Positions 37,601-48,668 of a stretch of 64,000 nucleotides of DNA are shown here, in pieces. Every line of letters begins with the position of its first letter. The stretch's first letter is position 1. A model generated the notes under the pieces. The model worked only from the letters and a program-made list of their open reading frames with translations, had not been told where the DNA came from and did not search any database. Origin of the DNA: Trichostrongylus colubriformis (Eukaryota; Nematoda; Chromadorea; Rhabditida; Trichostrongylidae); NCBI GenBank assembly GCA_963978905.1, contig OZ022257.1, positions 7,445,155-7,509,154 on the forward strand, read 5' to 3'. Both the position numbers and the translations under genes were made by a program.

Positions 37601-40600
37601 AGGCAAGTATTAGGTTGAACCTTAATTTCTGTTACACTTTGACGAAAAATTTCAAATTTATTTTTCTTAATTTGTGTCTAACTTCAGTCAACAAAATATG
37701 TACCATTATAATCAACAATATAATGCCAGCGAATAGGGAGATGACAGATGCCTTGCTTATAGAAGTCTGGGGATTTCTGGTTGAAGAAAGTCTGGAGGTC
37801 GATTTTGAGATCATCGTCATCATTGAACTGCCGTCCGTCGGGGAAGTGGGTCAGAGATAGGAATAGGTGGTAGTCAGTTGGGGCCATGTCCGGAGATTAC
37901 GGTAGACGGGGGAGCTTCGTTTAACCAAGGTCCTGGATCCTTTGACACGCCAACTTTACCACATGTGGGTGAGCGTTGTCGTGGAGGAAGAGATCTTGGT
38001 CCATTTTTCCGGTAAGTTTTGCCGCTCCGGTGTCCAATTGCCTGCAGTAGAGATCGGCAGTAGCTGTCGCGTTGGATGGTAACAGTTTCCCATTTTTTTG
38101 AATTTTCAAAAAAAAATTTTCTCAACGCAATTTGAGCCGATGGAGCCATTGGGCTGCCGCCATATGAGCGACAGTACCTGGGTCCATCGACTGGTTAATT
38201 TTGTTAGTGGCCTTGCATGCTGAGGAACCGAGGCGGTGTTCGTGAATTTCGCACCTTTCGCGAAATTGCCGTAAATTCACTGCTAGTTAAAGCCGTAGAG
38301 GATATGAATGTGCTATTCAGAAGCCCTTTTCAGGCGCTTCATATACCCCCCACTACCAAATGCTCCCGAAGCTTCCACAGTTTTCCCCAAGGATGTAACA
38401 GAAATTATGGTTCAACCTAATACTTCTACTATCCACATCAGGCGTCAAATTAGGATGGTAGACTGCTGATGACCACAAGTCTGCGTCTCCGACGCTTGTA
38501 AAAGTTATTGAAAAAACCATTAAACATTCACGTACCGCTCCAGTGGGGGCGGGGATATGGGTGTTTGGTCTATATATAACGAATCGGTTTTTTGAAGAAT
38601 TGGAGAAGGTGATCGTCGACGTCGTCGCCATGCATTCAGTGGATCATCCTGAAATTCAATGAAATTTTCCATTATGTTCAGGCCTATCAGTTGTAAGTCC
38701 TGATACCCCTCTCGATAACTCTAATGAACCTATAAATTTATTTCAAACTAGCACCTACTTACATCAAGTTCAGACCACAATGTTTCCAGCGCTGGTGGTA
38801 CGCTGACGTAAATAAACGAGGGAATCACAACAAAGAAGTAATATCGAATGTAGAGTGGTGGATTCCGTCCGAACTGTCTTCGACCTGAAAAGTAACAGAG
38901 AATTTATCCATATCGAACATTTACCTGATAATAAACACTCGTTAGCCATACTTTGAACAGAGAGCACAACACTTGTGAGAAACGTTCCGATACTGACAAT
39001 AATTATGATGGAAAGGTAGAACCATGCTGAAAAATAATTTATTATAATGCTGGTATTGTCGGGGTCTTGCTTGGTGCAAATGTAGTATTGTATTGTAAAG
39101 CAAGAGAAAGCTGCCTAGGATTGGTCGCCACAGATAGCCAGCCAATCACAGCCGCCTATCACAACATCGTTAGACCTCTTCGTGCATATGTCTTGCTGTT
39201 GGCATTTCAAGGAAAAACGAACTAACATTGACAAAAAAAAGACGACAAAAAAAAGAAGAAAATACTATATTACCTATAAGTGGGACAAATTCGCTCGTGG
39301 TAGGCATTTGATCAGACACCATAAGCATGAGAATCGACATCGCCAGAAGCGTTGTAATACCTGCAGAATGGAATTAGAGCCTGTGACAGAGGAACACTCA
39401 TCCACTATGGAAACATTTCACGAATAACACCAGCATCCCCTGCGATAACAAAAAATATGTGTCATCGGTGATGTGCTGGTGGTACCATCATTCACTTAGG
39501 CTTAGCAAAAGTTACACATTCCCGGGATCTGCTTTCATGTTTTTTTCTGCCCGCTACTATAGCTACTACAAGGACACTATAGCTACTACAAGGATGTTGA
39601 ATTATGGGCAAAGGCTTCGGTGTCGGACGGGACTCGAACTCGCACTTCATCCTTTCCGGGGATATGTGCTAATCCATTACACTACCGACACCCCTTTCAC
39701 CCTAACTCAGCTTCTGAATGGTATATTTACCATAGCATATCAGCACTCATACGTATAATGTGTTGAGCCGGTTGCTAATATCGGCACCCTTGTAGTAGCT
39801 ATAGTAAGGACGAGACTCCAACCCGCATTTCATGTTTCCGGGAAATATACCCGGAAAGCTGAAGTGCGGATTCGAGTCCCGCCCCATCGAAGCTTTTGCC
39901 CACAACTCAGCATTAGTTTGTAACTTTGCATCGATGGCTGCGGCGATAATCAGCAGCTATCAAAAATCACAAATATCATAATCAGTATCATACTATAGCC
40001 TTTCCTAGTGTATCCTGCATTTCACAATCGTCAGACCGGCATTCTTCAGACTGTTGCTGATGAAAAAAGCTGGAGAAGTGAAACGCTTGTTTCTCTGCAG
40101 AACGCCGCTACCCTTCAGAAACTTCCCCGTTAGCATACCACAGAATGACCTAGAGTATGGGGAAGAGCAAGCGCTATCCCGATGAGGGAGGGGCATCTTA
40201 TTGAGAGCTGAAAATTTTGCATGACTGACGTATCAAATTTATTGAACATCGACCTCAGGCATCTACTTGCTTAATGACAGGTGCCACGGGAGGAAATAGG
40301 ATCGATTTTTTGAGTAAAAGAAGTGCGAATGTAAAAAATTAGGGGGTGAAAATATCAGAGGGAAAGACCGAGGGTAAAAGCACTTTTCCGCGTTGGTCCT
40401 GCGTCACGGGCAAGTTTTCGCGCTCATCACGTCAAGCGGAGATCAAGTTGGGAGAAATGAGACAACAGCCGTGGCTTGGTTTAGCCGTTCCTTCACCCCT
40501 TCATGACTACTCCACCACGGGTGAGTGCCGATTAGTCGAATTTTCGCCTCGCGGCGTCGCACTCGTGGAGCTGTCGGTACGAGTCGTTTGGAATCCGGCT

Positions 40601-43600
40601 CAAGACGCAGTGAGCTGGTACGGTAAAGGATCTCCAAAGATTGCAGTTTAGAAACTTCGGAAGTTCGCCTATGCTGTTGTTGTTGCTGTTTCAACAGATG
40701 AAGCTGGAAACGACTCGCACTCGCCGCGCCGCTCGCCTCAGGCGCTCGCGCGAAAATTCGGCCAATCGGCACTCACCCCTCTCCCTGCCGCGAACGCGCG
40801 CATCTGTAGGGCTATGATGGGGCGTTTCAGGCGCCTCATTTCAAGCGAGTTAAAGACACATCAACTCCTCGAATCCCACGTATTACATAACTAACGAGCT
40901 TCACTTAAAGGAACCGGAAGGGGGTCGTAAACAAGAGGAAGATGCAGAGAAATGAGCATTTTGTAACGAACACTCAAGGTTAGAAGCGATAATAGGCGAA
41001 AAAACCCGGTTTCAAAAGCGCGATGCTGCGGTGTGCATTCGCATCCCATTCGCATCAGCGCATCCATTACGAGTTGTCCGCTGTAGGAGACGGGCCGTAG
41101 GCCAACCTTAGTTGTAGCACTGACTCCCAGCGCAGTGGAGTGGCCATTCCTAACTACATTAGCATTCATGTAAGTACATCTAGAAACAATATTAGAAAGA
41201 ACAAAGTAAAAAGTAAAGGAAATAACAAGTATAATAGAAACATCTTCTTTTGGCACCATGCCAAGGCGTCAAATTGGCGGGTTTGTGCAATGGCTGCCAC
41301 CTAAACTCGTCCACCCTACGTCTGTTCTACCGTAGGCCAAAATTACCCCCTTATGGTGTCTTTAAGTGACGCTTTGATACAATGAGTTGCACTTGAATGT
41401 GTGTTGAAAATAATAAAAATGGCAGAGCTCTCCAAAAATAGCGACGTGGCGAGAACACAGAAAGAAAACTTAACGGCCTCCCTCCGCCAATAAAGTTCCA
41501 GGATGCCCTTCTTTGTGAAAAGTAGAATGTGCTATGAAATATGTAGGTACCTGACCCAATGTAAAAGGAAGGCCAGTCTTGAAGCCTAGATGAGACCTAG
41601 GGGTGTGTTTGAAAAAAGTTAATGTGACAGATTCCTCACCCAAATTGATTTTCTCGGTTCGATCATCGTCTGTGGAGGCGGGCGTGAAGAACCCGGTAAT
41701 GGAGACGATAGTGATGATCGATGTCGGAATTATCAAATTAACGATGTAATAAAGTGGTTTTCGTTGAATCACCAATGATGCTTGTAGAATCGCCCACGGT
41801 TCAGCACAACAGGCGTACTTGTACTGAAGTAATGCGAAGTTAAAGTACAGAAATAGAGTAAGAAAATAGGCAAAAAATTGCGGTTCCGTATACGCAATAC
41901 CATTTATGTTTTCTACAATTCCTACCTCATGTCGGAAAATTTTGAATGATTTCACATCCCATTCTTCATTTGGGATAAATGATGCCAGATTCACTTCAGG
42001 ATCTGCGTAGTAGTCCAATGCTGACATCGAATTCGTCCAGCTAGATATCGTTAACGTACAGTTTTGGCGATCGTATGGGAAGAATCTGAAGCGAAGATTA
42101 CTAACATGCCCAATGCTATACGAATCCTCAGAGACACAAAGTATTTAGGCTGGCTGTCGTAGCCCTCCCCCCCCCCCCCTCCCCTCTGAAAAGGCATTCC
42201 TCTCTGCAATGAGCAAGATCATACCCTTAGTGAATAGTCATTGGGGAGATAGGCCTCGAAACAGCGAATAGACAATTAAGCAAACATCCTGCCGAATACG
42301 GCTGGCAGAAGCGTTGGCAACAGAGCGGGCTCTCGTTTCTCCACTCAGAGTGTGCATCAGGACTGTCCAACTAGGTCACCGCTCCACGTGAATTACGTCC
42401 CGCGGTGTCACGTGCCGTGCCCAGACCCGTTATGAGCTGACCGCGGGCCATGAGGTGCGACCAGTTTTACAGTCCTGACGTGCATGCTTTTCCATTGCGG
42501 CCTTGCCCTTTTGCCCTTTTATATCTTTCCTCGTCGGACAGATCCAGAAGTCGAACAGTAGTGTATACTACCGATAAGAAGGAGAGCGAAAAAGGAGATT
42601 TTTCTTTGGGAGAAGTAGATAGCGGCAGTAATTTCCTACAGCTCGTGAAACAAGTTGTTCACGAAGTTCCGCTCTCACCTGATTTCTTTGACGAGGGCCT
42701 AAACTTAGTGCTCCTAGCAGAAACTCAAGAAAACAACTGAAAGTTGCTAATGAAGAGAAGCAGGCTCACCCATTTCACCACCTACAGTAGCGGTCAAAAA
42801 TATATGCGATTTGGGATTTTGACCATAACTTTGTTCGGTGTTTGCATATCTTGCTCAATTTTTTTTGTTTTGAAGGCAACTGTTACTCAATGAAATAAAG
42901 TATCTCAGCCGAGTAGGATGCAGTGTGAAGATTGAAAAAATTATTTAACTGAAATCACTGAAAATGGTCAACTCCGTGCCTCAGTGCTGTTAGGATTTGA
43001 AATAGCGTGCAACAAAGTCCCAGCCTCATTCCGTAATATTTTCTGCACACCTGCCCGTTTCGATGAGTTATAAGCTTTTTATGGCCAATTGAATTTTTGA
43101 AAAGGTTTGGTATTTTCAGAGTTTTTAGTTGAGTAAATTTTCCAATCTCAACACTACACCCTACTTTGCTTCACGAGTACCAGTTGCCTTCAAGAAAAAA
43201 AATTGAATAAGAAATGTAAACTTCGACCAAAGTTATGGTTAGAAACCAAAACCGCATATATTTTTGACCGCTACTGTAAGAAGAAGAACGATGCCACTCT
43301 CGGTTGCTCGGTATTCATCAACTTAGCTCACAAGGGAAGGATTCTAGGTCGAAGTGGCCATTCGGAATGGGATATATATTGTCTGACGTATTTTCGGACA
43401 CTGATCTCGAACCTGCATTCCAAATTTGCTGTCCGATTCTCTGAGCAGAGTTATGGAGGTTTTTTTTTGAAAAAACAATACTACTATGGTAGGTTTGGAA
43501 GCCCGTAGCACGCGAGCCAGACGTTCTCGCGCAAAACTGGTGCGATATTCGTGTTCAGGGGACCAAACTGCCCTACGGAACATGTTTTTAACCAATTCGA

Positions 43601-46600
43601 GGCCTATAGGGTAGGCCAAGAGTTTTTCCGAAATTTGGTCAAATTCTCGGTAAGCCAAGAATTTTTCCGAAATTCGGTCAAATTCTCGAATTGGCTAAAA
43701 ACATGTTCCATAGGGCAGTTTGGTCAGCTCGCGTGCTACGGGCTTTCAAACCTACCATATAGTAGCATTGTTTTTTCAAAAAAAAACCTCCATAACTCCG
43801 CTCAGAGAATCGGACAGCAAATTTGGAATGAAGGTTCGAGATCAGCGTCCGAAAATGCGTCAGACAATATGTATCCCATTCCGAATGGCCACTTCGACCT
43901 AGAATCCTCCCCTTGTCAGGATGCCCTTATGTGGAAACTGTAGTCGGAACGGAAAGTCTCACTGTTAGCAGTACTCGCAGTGCGATACGATTGACGAAAG
44001 TTCATTCCTCACGATCCCGCGGGCTTGCATTTTACTGACAAAATGTTCCTTGGTACGTATTGCTAGCCTTTACCCCATGTACAGGGGGTGCCAAAAAAAA
44101 GTAATTTTGCTCACGGCTCACACCCGTCTATTATACAAAACATAGGAAAACGAAAGAGATAAAAGTATTAGGCCGAAATATTCCCGAGTTGTTCCTTTAG
44201 AAGCAGGAACAAGCTGGGACTCACTAGGTTCACCTTCATAAAAATATGGGGCCTTCAGTCGGCGCAGCTGGGCTTCAGAGCACCTACAGTATCAAGGTCC
44301 GCTTAAAAGTGGAACCAGGTTCTGTGGTAGGTCTTTTGTGGTGAGCTTCCTAAGGACTGGCGCTTCGATTCATGGAAGTCACCGAGCCCTTGCTGCTTGA
44401 ACAACGCTGCTATGATCCGAAAAGTCATTTTTCATGCCTTAAAAACACCTCTGTAGGGGTTTCAGTGCTTATGGCACCTTCTGGCTCTCGGAAACGAAGG
44501 GTGTTGGGAACATGGGAAAAACAGAATATTTGAGAACACCACCCAATATGTATACCCTCAGGCATCCACAGTGAACGGACCTCGGTAAGGTTGTAATCGA
44601 GGGAGACGAAGTATCGGATTTTGCCCAGATGATGTGACACATCTTGTTTACTCGGAACAAGCTCCCATTCCTGCTCGTACAGAGGGCTATTATAGAGAAT
44701 AATGAGAGAGTGAGGTCTGCACTTGACTTTAGTGATGAAAATACCTCGTAAAAATTTGCCGAAATTCGACTAAAGTAGATGAAAGTGGAGAAGAAAAATT
44801 ACTCTTTTTATTTGCACCCCCTGTATATTATTGCATTGCATTATATGCCTGACAATCATTCAGATATCACGCCAACTCCAATTGTACTACGGGCACAACA
44901 CGGTCCTCTGCTATGCGTCCTTTCACAAAAGCCTGTTTCGTGCGAGTTGGTTTTGATGTTGCTGTTGAGGATGTTCACTTGGGTCACGGTTGGGACGCAC
45001 GGTCAGTAGGGCCACCAGGTCAAAGCGATGGTCATGCCCATCCCTTTAACGTGTTATCTGTAACAGTTTCCTCCAGAGATAATCTCAAAAGCGTGTAGAA
45101 CATTGTATGATTACTCAAATGAGAAGGGCGTGACATTAGACTTGAACAGATTCTTCTAATTTGGGAATTCACCTTTTTCCAAGTATTGTGACGTGGTGGC
45201 ATCATCCACTCACGAATACAGCGGAATAGATTTGTACGGAGGATAGGATTCATACGAATAAGTTGTTTGAATAACCAATGTGACAGGGCCAAAGGGCACA
45301 GACTGTCACAGCGTCGCAGGCCGAGGTCAGAATCCGTGTGTCCCAACCTACACCCGTTTGCAGACGTCTCGCTAGAGCACTGCTCGACGATGATGCTGTC
45401 TATGTGAACATGGGTCACTCACTTTATTTAGATGAAAGGTGAAGCGCACTTTGTTCTAGCGCTCGGAGAACAATCTCTTGCATTTTCTCTGTACAGCATA
45501 GTTATTTGAAATAGCTTCAAAGACAGTGTTTGGGATAATGTGGGTGACAGGGAATCCCTAAAGGAGGCATTGACTGAAAAATTACGGGGCTGAAAGGCCT
45601 ACGTATGGCGAAATCCCCCGCAAAGGCGCCCCCTTGAGCATTGGCGGAGGCGGCCTCATTAGGGCAAGCCGCCTTGGTTAGGGCAGCCAGCCTCCTAGCG
45701 ACGTGATTAGTGGTTAGTCACGGTATGGTTGGTCAAGGAGATCGGCAGGATTGAAAGTATCGCAGCGTGCTTTCTCACTTTCTGCTTGAAGCTCAACACT
45801 TGAAAATAGATGTTGTCGTATTTCCGAACATCCCTTCATGTTTACTTTTTGGTAATGCCAATGAAAAACCTATGCGGACTACCCGCCTCTTGACAGGAAG
45901 GTCGTCCGCGTCGAGAATCAACGGTGGGAAACGGTCCTATTTCTCGGGTTTTTGGCCATTTCCATCCGTTTCTTCTGAACTGTTACTAGGCATCTCGGCT
46001 TTCATAATCACTACTTCTTTTACTTTTCGTCCGAATTTTCCCTAAAGCTGCCTCTAACAGAATTTAGTCGCATGGCCCTACCTGTATACTAAACCTGATC
46101 AAAAACCTTGCAGCTATTTCGAACATCTTCTTGCCAGTAGTCATTGCAGAAGGATGTGCATATAAGGCGTGAATCATTATGTTTCTAATGCTGTTTTTGT
46201 GTATAATCTCACACTGTGCATGCACCTCCAGTGGCGTGTTCAGAAGGGAGCCATTTACTGCGTGGCCTTTCCCATGTGAGTCTAATATACTGCGATTGCT
46301 GATTTATTTAAACAATCATCCATTTCGGACTGTGTTGATGTTATAATGATATAGTATTTCTCTGGCATACAGAAATACTGAAAAACATCGCTAACGAGAG
46401 TCTTTGAAATAAGAAGTTTTAGTCGATGAACTAATTCCAACCTGATGTTTAGTCGACACGTGATGGTATAAATGGCCGGATAGAGGAATGATAATTGTGA
46501 ACCATTTTCACCTTTCCAGTGTTGCGATTCAACCTGGATGTTCATATAACGCTCGGTTTCATCACGGCTCATCTTCACGCTGAAAACAAAGCTTTAAAGG

Positions 46601-48446
46601 CTGAAGTCAAAAACCATCCGACACGCGTAGTTATTTCGATCAATGCGCTTGATTCGTATATCCAAGTGAACAAGAACCACTTTATTCTCTTATTGCTTTT
46701 AATCTACGAATTCTATCCAGATATAGACCTTCACAAATGTATGAATGAACAGTACCTGTTATACAGATATGTATCAGGAATCCACAGATATCTGAATGGA
46801 ATGATCGTCGAGTTGATCATATCGTACTCTCGTGGATCCCAAGTTAAATATTCATCTCTCCATTTTTGTATCATCCACACATTCAACTTAATATTCTGAG
46901 CTGGTTCATCCTAAAATTCTAGTATCTATGAAATATCTTCCAATTAAATCACTTCCGAAGTTGACAGAGAAAATTTGCAAATCAAACTGCTAACCACTTC
47001 GATAATTTGATAAAGGGAAATGCTGATGTGAACTTTCAACGGTTTTGTGTGGTCGTGAATCGGTCGAACACGTACATCGTACCTGAAACCTTTAGTCAGA
47101 GGAAAATGATCTATTCAGCTTACATAAGCTCACAACCAAACTTTCAACGAGAATATTTCCTTTTTTCCACAGACATAATATCCTTCCTCGGATCCACTGG
47201 TTCGCTCGTGAAATTTGCCAAGGCATAATTTTTTGAGCACCAAAAAACAGGGAAAATAGGTATCATATTCGTAGCAAACAAGTTCCAGATGAGTTCAAAG
47301 AAGCCTGAGGAATTCAAATAGCCAACATCGTTTCATGGATTCCGCCCATTTCACATGTTCCCCCCCCCTTACGGCTTAGGACTAGTCTATGTTAATTCCT
47401 TCACTGTAGTGCAATGGTATATAAACTATCCCGCCTGTACCAGATCATCGTGAGCGACGGTTCCTGCCCAGAAGCCTCACCAGCTCATTCCCCCGCCCCC
47501 TCCTCCGAGTGCCATACCATGAAGATTACTCGATAGGAGTACAAGGGATAGGTTCTTACAATACTGGACAATTGCGCGCCGTGAACATGACTGCAGTTCT
47601 TGAGCACGCCCAGATGTGAATAAGCGTCGCAAAAGCTCCATAAATCCTATTAAAGCTGTAGCCATGAATTACCGCCTTTTTTGACTTACCTATCCTTTGC
47701 GAGAAGATCTCTTGTGAGGCGTATAAGAGGAACGTCCTCCATAAGAGTTGGTCTAGAGAACATGGAAATTGCGGCGGAGCCATTATTGAGCAGCAAACTC
47801 GCTGAAAATCTCTTCAGTGAAAGGAACTTCAGAACGCTGATCAGAACGTTATGTTTCACGGGTAGGCATATCTGCGAAGGAATTGAGGGACGGCATGGGA
47901 GGGGGGAGGTGAGTCCAGCGTGGACAGGAGCTAAGCTAACTCAGTATTCTACTAACGTGATCAAAAGCTAAACGAAAGAGGTAATCTGTTCGATTGTAAA
48001 ATCTGGAAGTGTAGGTGTTAGTACAAACGCATCGTAGACGTGTTTCCGCACCCGTTATAACATTTGGAGGGTGCATCAACGAGTGGGTTTTGGTGGGACC
48101 ACGGCTATCGGACTAGGATTCAGCCAGCCACGCCCTACAGGCGCTCTGCAGGCGGAAAGTATGGACACGGCAAGGTATGGATGAGGAAATGCTCTGAAGC
48201 GACGTGTCACGAGCATAGTTTTGCATAACATATCTTTCAACGTTGCTACATTTTGAAAAAAAATCCCCGAAGCCTCTAAATGGTCTATCAAAAATGAGCA
48301 GATCAGGCCTGTAAGCCATTACATATAGTATGCACTCAAACTAATTGCGGGACAAAAAAAACGTGGTCTGAAATAGGAAACTCACCAAGATCTGTTTTAG
48401 AGTATCCGTGTTCAAAGAAAACGAGTAGGAAAATGATAGGTATCAT
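34569..48446 (-). CDS. deg-3: DEG-3-like nicotinic acetylcholine receptor subunit
   Basis: Complete gene of 14 exons (1704 coding bases, 567 residues). It encodes one subunit of a pentameric ligand-gated cation channel in the plasma membrane. Seen in order: a signal peptide (residues 1-16), an extracellular ligand-binding domain with WxPD (IWIPDTYLYN-like) and a cys-loop (Cys180, Cys194, 13 residues between), the paired loop-C cysteines 243-244 in YKYACCAEPW that define an alpha-type subunit, M1 (about 263-283), M2 (LGITTLLAMSILMLMVSDQ), M3 (about 329-350), an intracellular loop with five consecutive arginines, and M4 close to the C-terminus (531-553). M1-M2 carries GFFTPASTDDDRTEKINLG, typical of the DEG-3 group rather than of levamisole or ACR-16 receptors. 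C. elegans DEG-3 pairs with DES-2 in a choline-sensitive channel. A DES-2-like gene lies directly upstream on the same strand. The family call is firm. The orthologue call rests on gene order and M2. Confidence 0.9.
34872..35301. mobile_element. 430-bp palindromic element, copy 1
   Basis: Inverted ends TCAAAGGAGTCGTCCACGG and its complement surround arms that mirror each other through the whole element (GTTGTATTTGCCTAATGAGG, GGGCCGCATGCAAAGTT). It lies in the last deg-3 intron. Other copies are at 51086-51517, 55228-55555 and 61211-61639. Confidence 0.8.
35630..35935. repeat. dispersed repeat R4, copy 1
   Basis: Shares AAAGCTACGGGTC, TTTTTCAACG, GCCGACATTTT and CACTGAGCACC-like tracts with 52130-52440 in the same orientation. 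It is intronic in deg-3. Confidence 0.55.
36135..36249 (-). CDS. deg-3: deg-3 exon 13 (pre-M4 helix)
   Basis: It reads TNSQLRRTSAVFSKEVDAMR, then RKRQCSLEWEFLAAVLDR, the amphipathic stretch before M4. Acceptor TTTAAG is weak. Donor is GTCCGT. Phase joins exons 12 and 14. Confidence 0.88.
37273..37442 (-). CDS. deg-3: deg-3 exon 12 (intracellular loop)
   Basis: A Ser/Thr/Pro-rich loop (MIDVSVPPSPAMSRLSRTPS) with likely phosphorylation sites. Acceptor TTTTCAG, donor GTCGGT. A competing open frame over the same bases is out of phase with both neighbours. Confidence 0.85.
37610..38420 (-). pseudogene. mariner element with broken transposase (811 bp)
   Basis: The ends TTAGGTTGAACC and GGTTCAACCTAA, extended to 27 bases, are flanked by TA (37608-37609 and 38421-38422). 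The minus strand carries the transposase C-terminal half: FLHDNAHPHV (second catalytic Asp) and, after a frame change, APTDYHLFLSL (third catalytic Asp of the D,D34D set), then YKQGICHLPIRW. The N-terminal part is deleted. It fills most of deg-3 intron 11 in the gene's own orientation. Confidence 0.9.
38536..38648 (-). CDS. deg-3: deg-3 exon 11 (intracellular loop, Arg run)
   Basis: It reads DDPLNAWRRRRRSPSPILQK, then TDSLYIDQTPISPPPLE. Acceptor TTTCAG, donor GTACGT. Confidence 0.9.
38763..38884 (-). CDS. deg-3: deg-3 exon 10 (after M3)
   Basis: It reads RRQFGRNPPLYIRYYFFVV and continues to PPALETLWSELD, the start of the M3-M4 loop. Acceptor TTTTCAG, donor GTAAGT. Confidence 0.93.
38952..39026 (-). 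CDS. deg-3: deg-3 exon 9 (M3)
   Basis: M3 segment WFYLSIIIIVSIGTFLTSVV. Acceptor TTTTTCAG. Donor GTATGG, chosen by phase. Confidence 0.93.
39274..39360 (-). CDS. deg-3: deg-3 exon 8 (M2)
   Basis: Pore-lining ITTLLAMSILMLMVSDQMPT followed by TSEFVPLI. Acceptor CTGCAG, donor GTAATA. Confidence 0.95.
   Translation of the reverse strand, partial: VLQRFWRCRFSCLWCLIKCLPRANLSHL
39595..39712 (-). repeat. tRNA-derived SINE-like repeat
   Basis: On the minus strand 39692-39619 folds like a tRNA: acceptor GTGTCGG with CCGACAC, D-stem GTGT/GCAC, anticodon stem TATCC/GGATG. Position 33 is C rather than T, and the T-stem has a mismatch (GCGAG against CCCGT). I therefore read it as a SINE head or tRNA pseudogene. 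It is inside a deg-3 intron. A 20-base direct repeat (CTATAGCTACTACAAGGA) precedes it at 39558-39594. Confidence 0.55.
39800..39971 (+). repeat. tRNA-derived SINE-like repeat
   Basis: The head with GATTCGAGTCCCGCCCC is followed by the family tail (CTTTTGCCCACAACTCAGC to AATCAGCAGCTATCAAAAAT). It forms an inverted pair with 39595-39712. Confidence 0.55.
40519..40778. mobile_element. GGGTGAGTGCCGATT element, intact 260-bp copy
   Basis: Inverted ends of about 28 bases (GGGTGAGTGCCGATTAGTCG against its complement at CGGCCAATCGGCACTCACCC). The interior has no coding capacity. It lies in the deg-3 intron between exons 7 and 8. No clear target duplication was seen. Confidence 0.8.
41640..41823 (-). 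CDS. deg-3: deg-3 exon 7 (loop C, M1)
   Basis: Starts YKYACCAEPWAILQASLVIQ with the alpha-type Cys pair, then RKPLYYIVNLIIPTSIIT (M1) and the M1-M2 linker. Acceptor ACTTCAG, donor GTGAGG. Confidence 0.97.
41926..42085 (-). CDS. deg-3: deg-3 exon 6 (cys-loop end to loop C)
   Basis: FFPYDRQNCTLTISSWTNSM, then ALDYYADPEVNLASFIPNEE, ending FKIFRHE. Donor GTAGGA; the intron to exon 7 is only 102 bases, which is why an open frame runs through it. Confidence 0.96.
43330..43916. repeat. palindromic element R1, 587-bp copy
   Basis: The arms are inverted copies from ACAAGGGAAGGATTCTAGGT at the left to its complement at the right. They pass through GGTCGAAGTGGCCATTCGGA, ATTCCAAATTTGC and TATGGAGGTTTTTTTTTGAA. 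The centre near 43650 has a direct repeat of TTTTTCCGAAATT. It is inside deg-3 intron 5. Confidence 0.85.
44082..44823 (+). mobile_element. CAGGGGGTGCC element, copy B (742 bp, intact ends)
   Basis: Perfectly matched ends CAGGGGGTGC and GCACCCCCTG with TA on each side (44080-44081 and 44824-44825). This copy serves as the reference for the family. Confidence 0.85.
45575..46065. repeat. free-standing copy of the nested repeat
   Basis: Same tracts as 11995-12555 (GTTGTCGTATTTCC, GACTACCCGCCTCTTGACAG, TTTTACTTTTCGTCCGAA). Confidence 0.7.
46442..46579 (-). CDS. deg-3: deg-3 exon 5 (cys-loop start)
   Basis: VKMSRDETERYMNIQVESQH, then WKGENGSQLSFLYPAIYTIT and the first cys-loop cysteine in CRLNI. 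Acceptor TTTTCAG, donor GTTGGA. Confidence 0.96.
46756..46910 (-). CDS. deg-3: deg-3 exon 4 (ligand-binding domain core)
   Basis: DEPAQNIKLNVWMIQKWRDE, then YLTWDPREYDMINS and YLWIPDTYLYN, the conserved WxPD region. Acceptor TTTTAG, donor GTACTG. Confidence 0.96.
46995..47082 (-). CDS. deg-3: deg-3 exon 3
   Basis: YDVRVRPIHDHTKPLKVHIS, then ISLYQIIEV, matching the first beta-strands of the receptor fold. Acceptor TTTCAG, donor GTTAGC. Confidence 0.95.
47690..47801 (-). CDS. deg-3: deg-3 exon 2 (N-terminal helix)
   Basis: SLLLNNGSAAISMFSRPTLM, then EDVPLIRLTRDLLAKD, the N-terminal helix of the extracellular domain. Acceptor TTTTCAG, donor GTAAGT. Confidence 0.92.
48386..48446 (-). CDS. deg-3: deg-3 exon 1 (start, signal peptide)
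   Basis: MIPIIFLLVFFEHGYSKTDL: a signal peptide with a hydrophobic core. Donor GTGAGT leaves one base that completes an Ala codon with exon 2. No splice-leader acceptor could be fixed upstream. Confidence 0.85.
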
Positions 48447-48668
48447 TGATGGCGTTTCATGCAGTCGCATCCAGTCTCAAAAATGCTATGCTCTAAATTT
48501 ATGTACACATAGTTATCAAAAACTTTGGAAATCTTCGGAAGATTTTGAATCAGCTGGAAAATGGTCAAGCAAAATGAATGTTGTATTTTTCTCAAAATTT
48601 TTCATACCACGGCCACAATCCGGAAGTCGGATTAGGAAAATCAAAATCGCTTATGAATTGATGTTTTA

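Larger units (their letters stand above)
42086..46441. other. deg-3 intron 5 (4.4 kb), repeat-filled
   Basis: It holds R1 at 43330-43916, the CAGGGGGTGCC element at 44082-44823 and the repeat at 45575-46065. Two open frames (42450-42740 plus, 45418-45032 minus) match nothing I recognise. Confidence 0.6.

Noticed and set aside
39619..39692. A functional tRNA gene on the minus strand
   Set aside because: The cloverleaf is nearly complete, but base 33 is C instead of T and the T-stem has a mismatch. The sequence is part of a repeat family.
41470..42027. A single 185-residue receptor open frame
   Set aside because: It reads through a 102-base intron (donor GTAGGA, acceptor ACTTCAG) between two deg-3 exons and past the donor of the second. 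The intron-encoded part does not fit the family.
42450..42740. A 96-residue plus frame inside deg-3 intron 5
   Set aside because: It has no recognised motif, no splice partner and no poly(A) signal. Chance openness or an old retrocopy cannot be separated.
45032..45418. A 128-residue minus frame as an extra receptor exon
   Set aside because: Exons 5 and 6 of deg-3 already join in phase across the cys-loop, so nothing is missing there.
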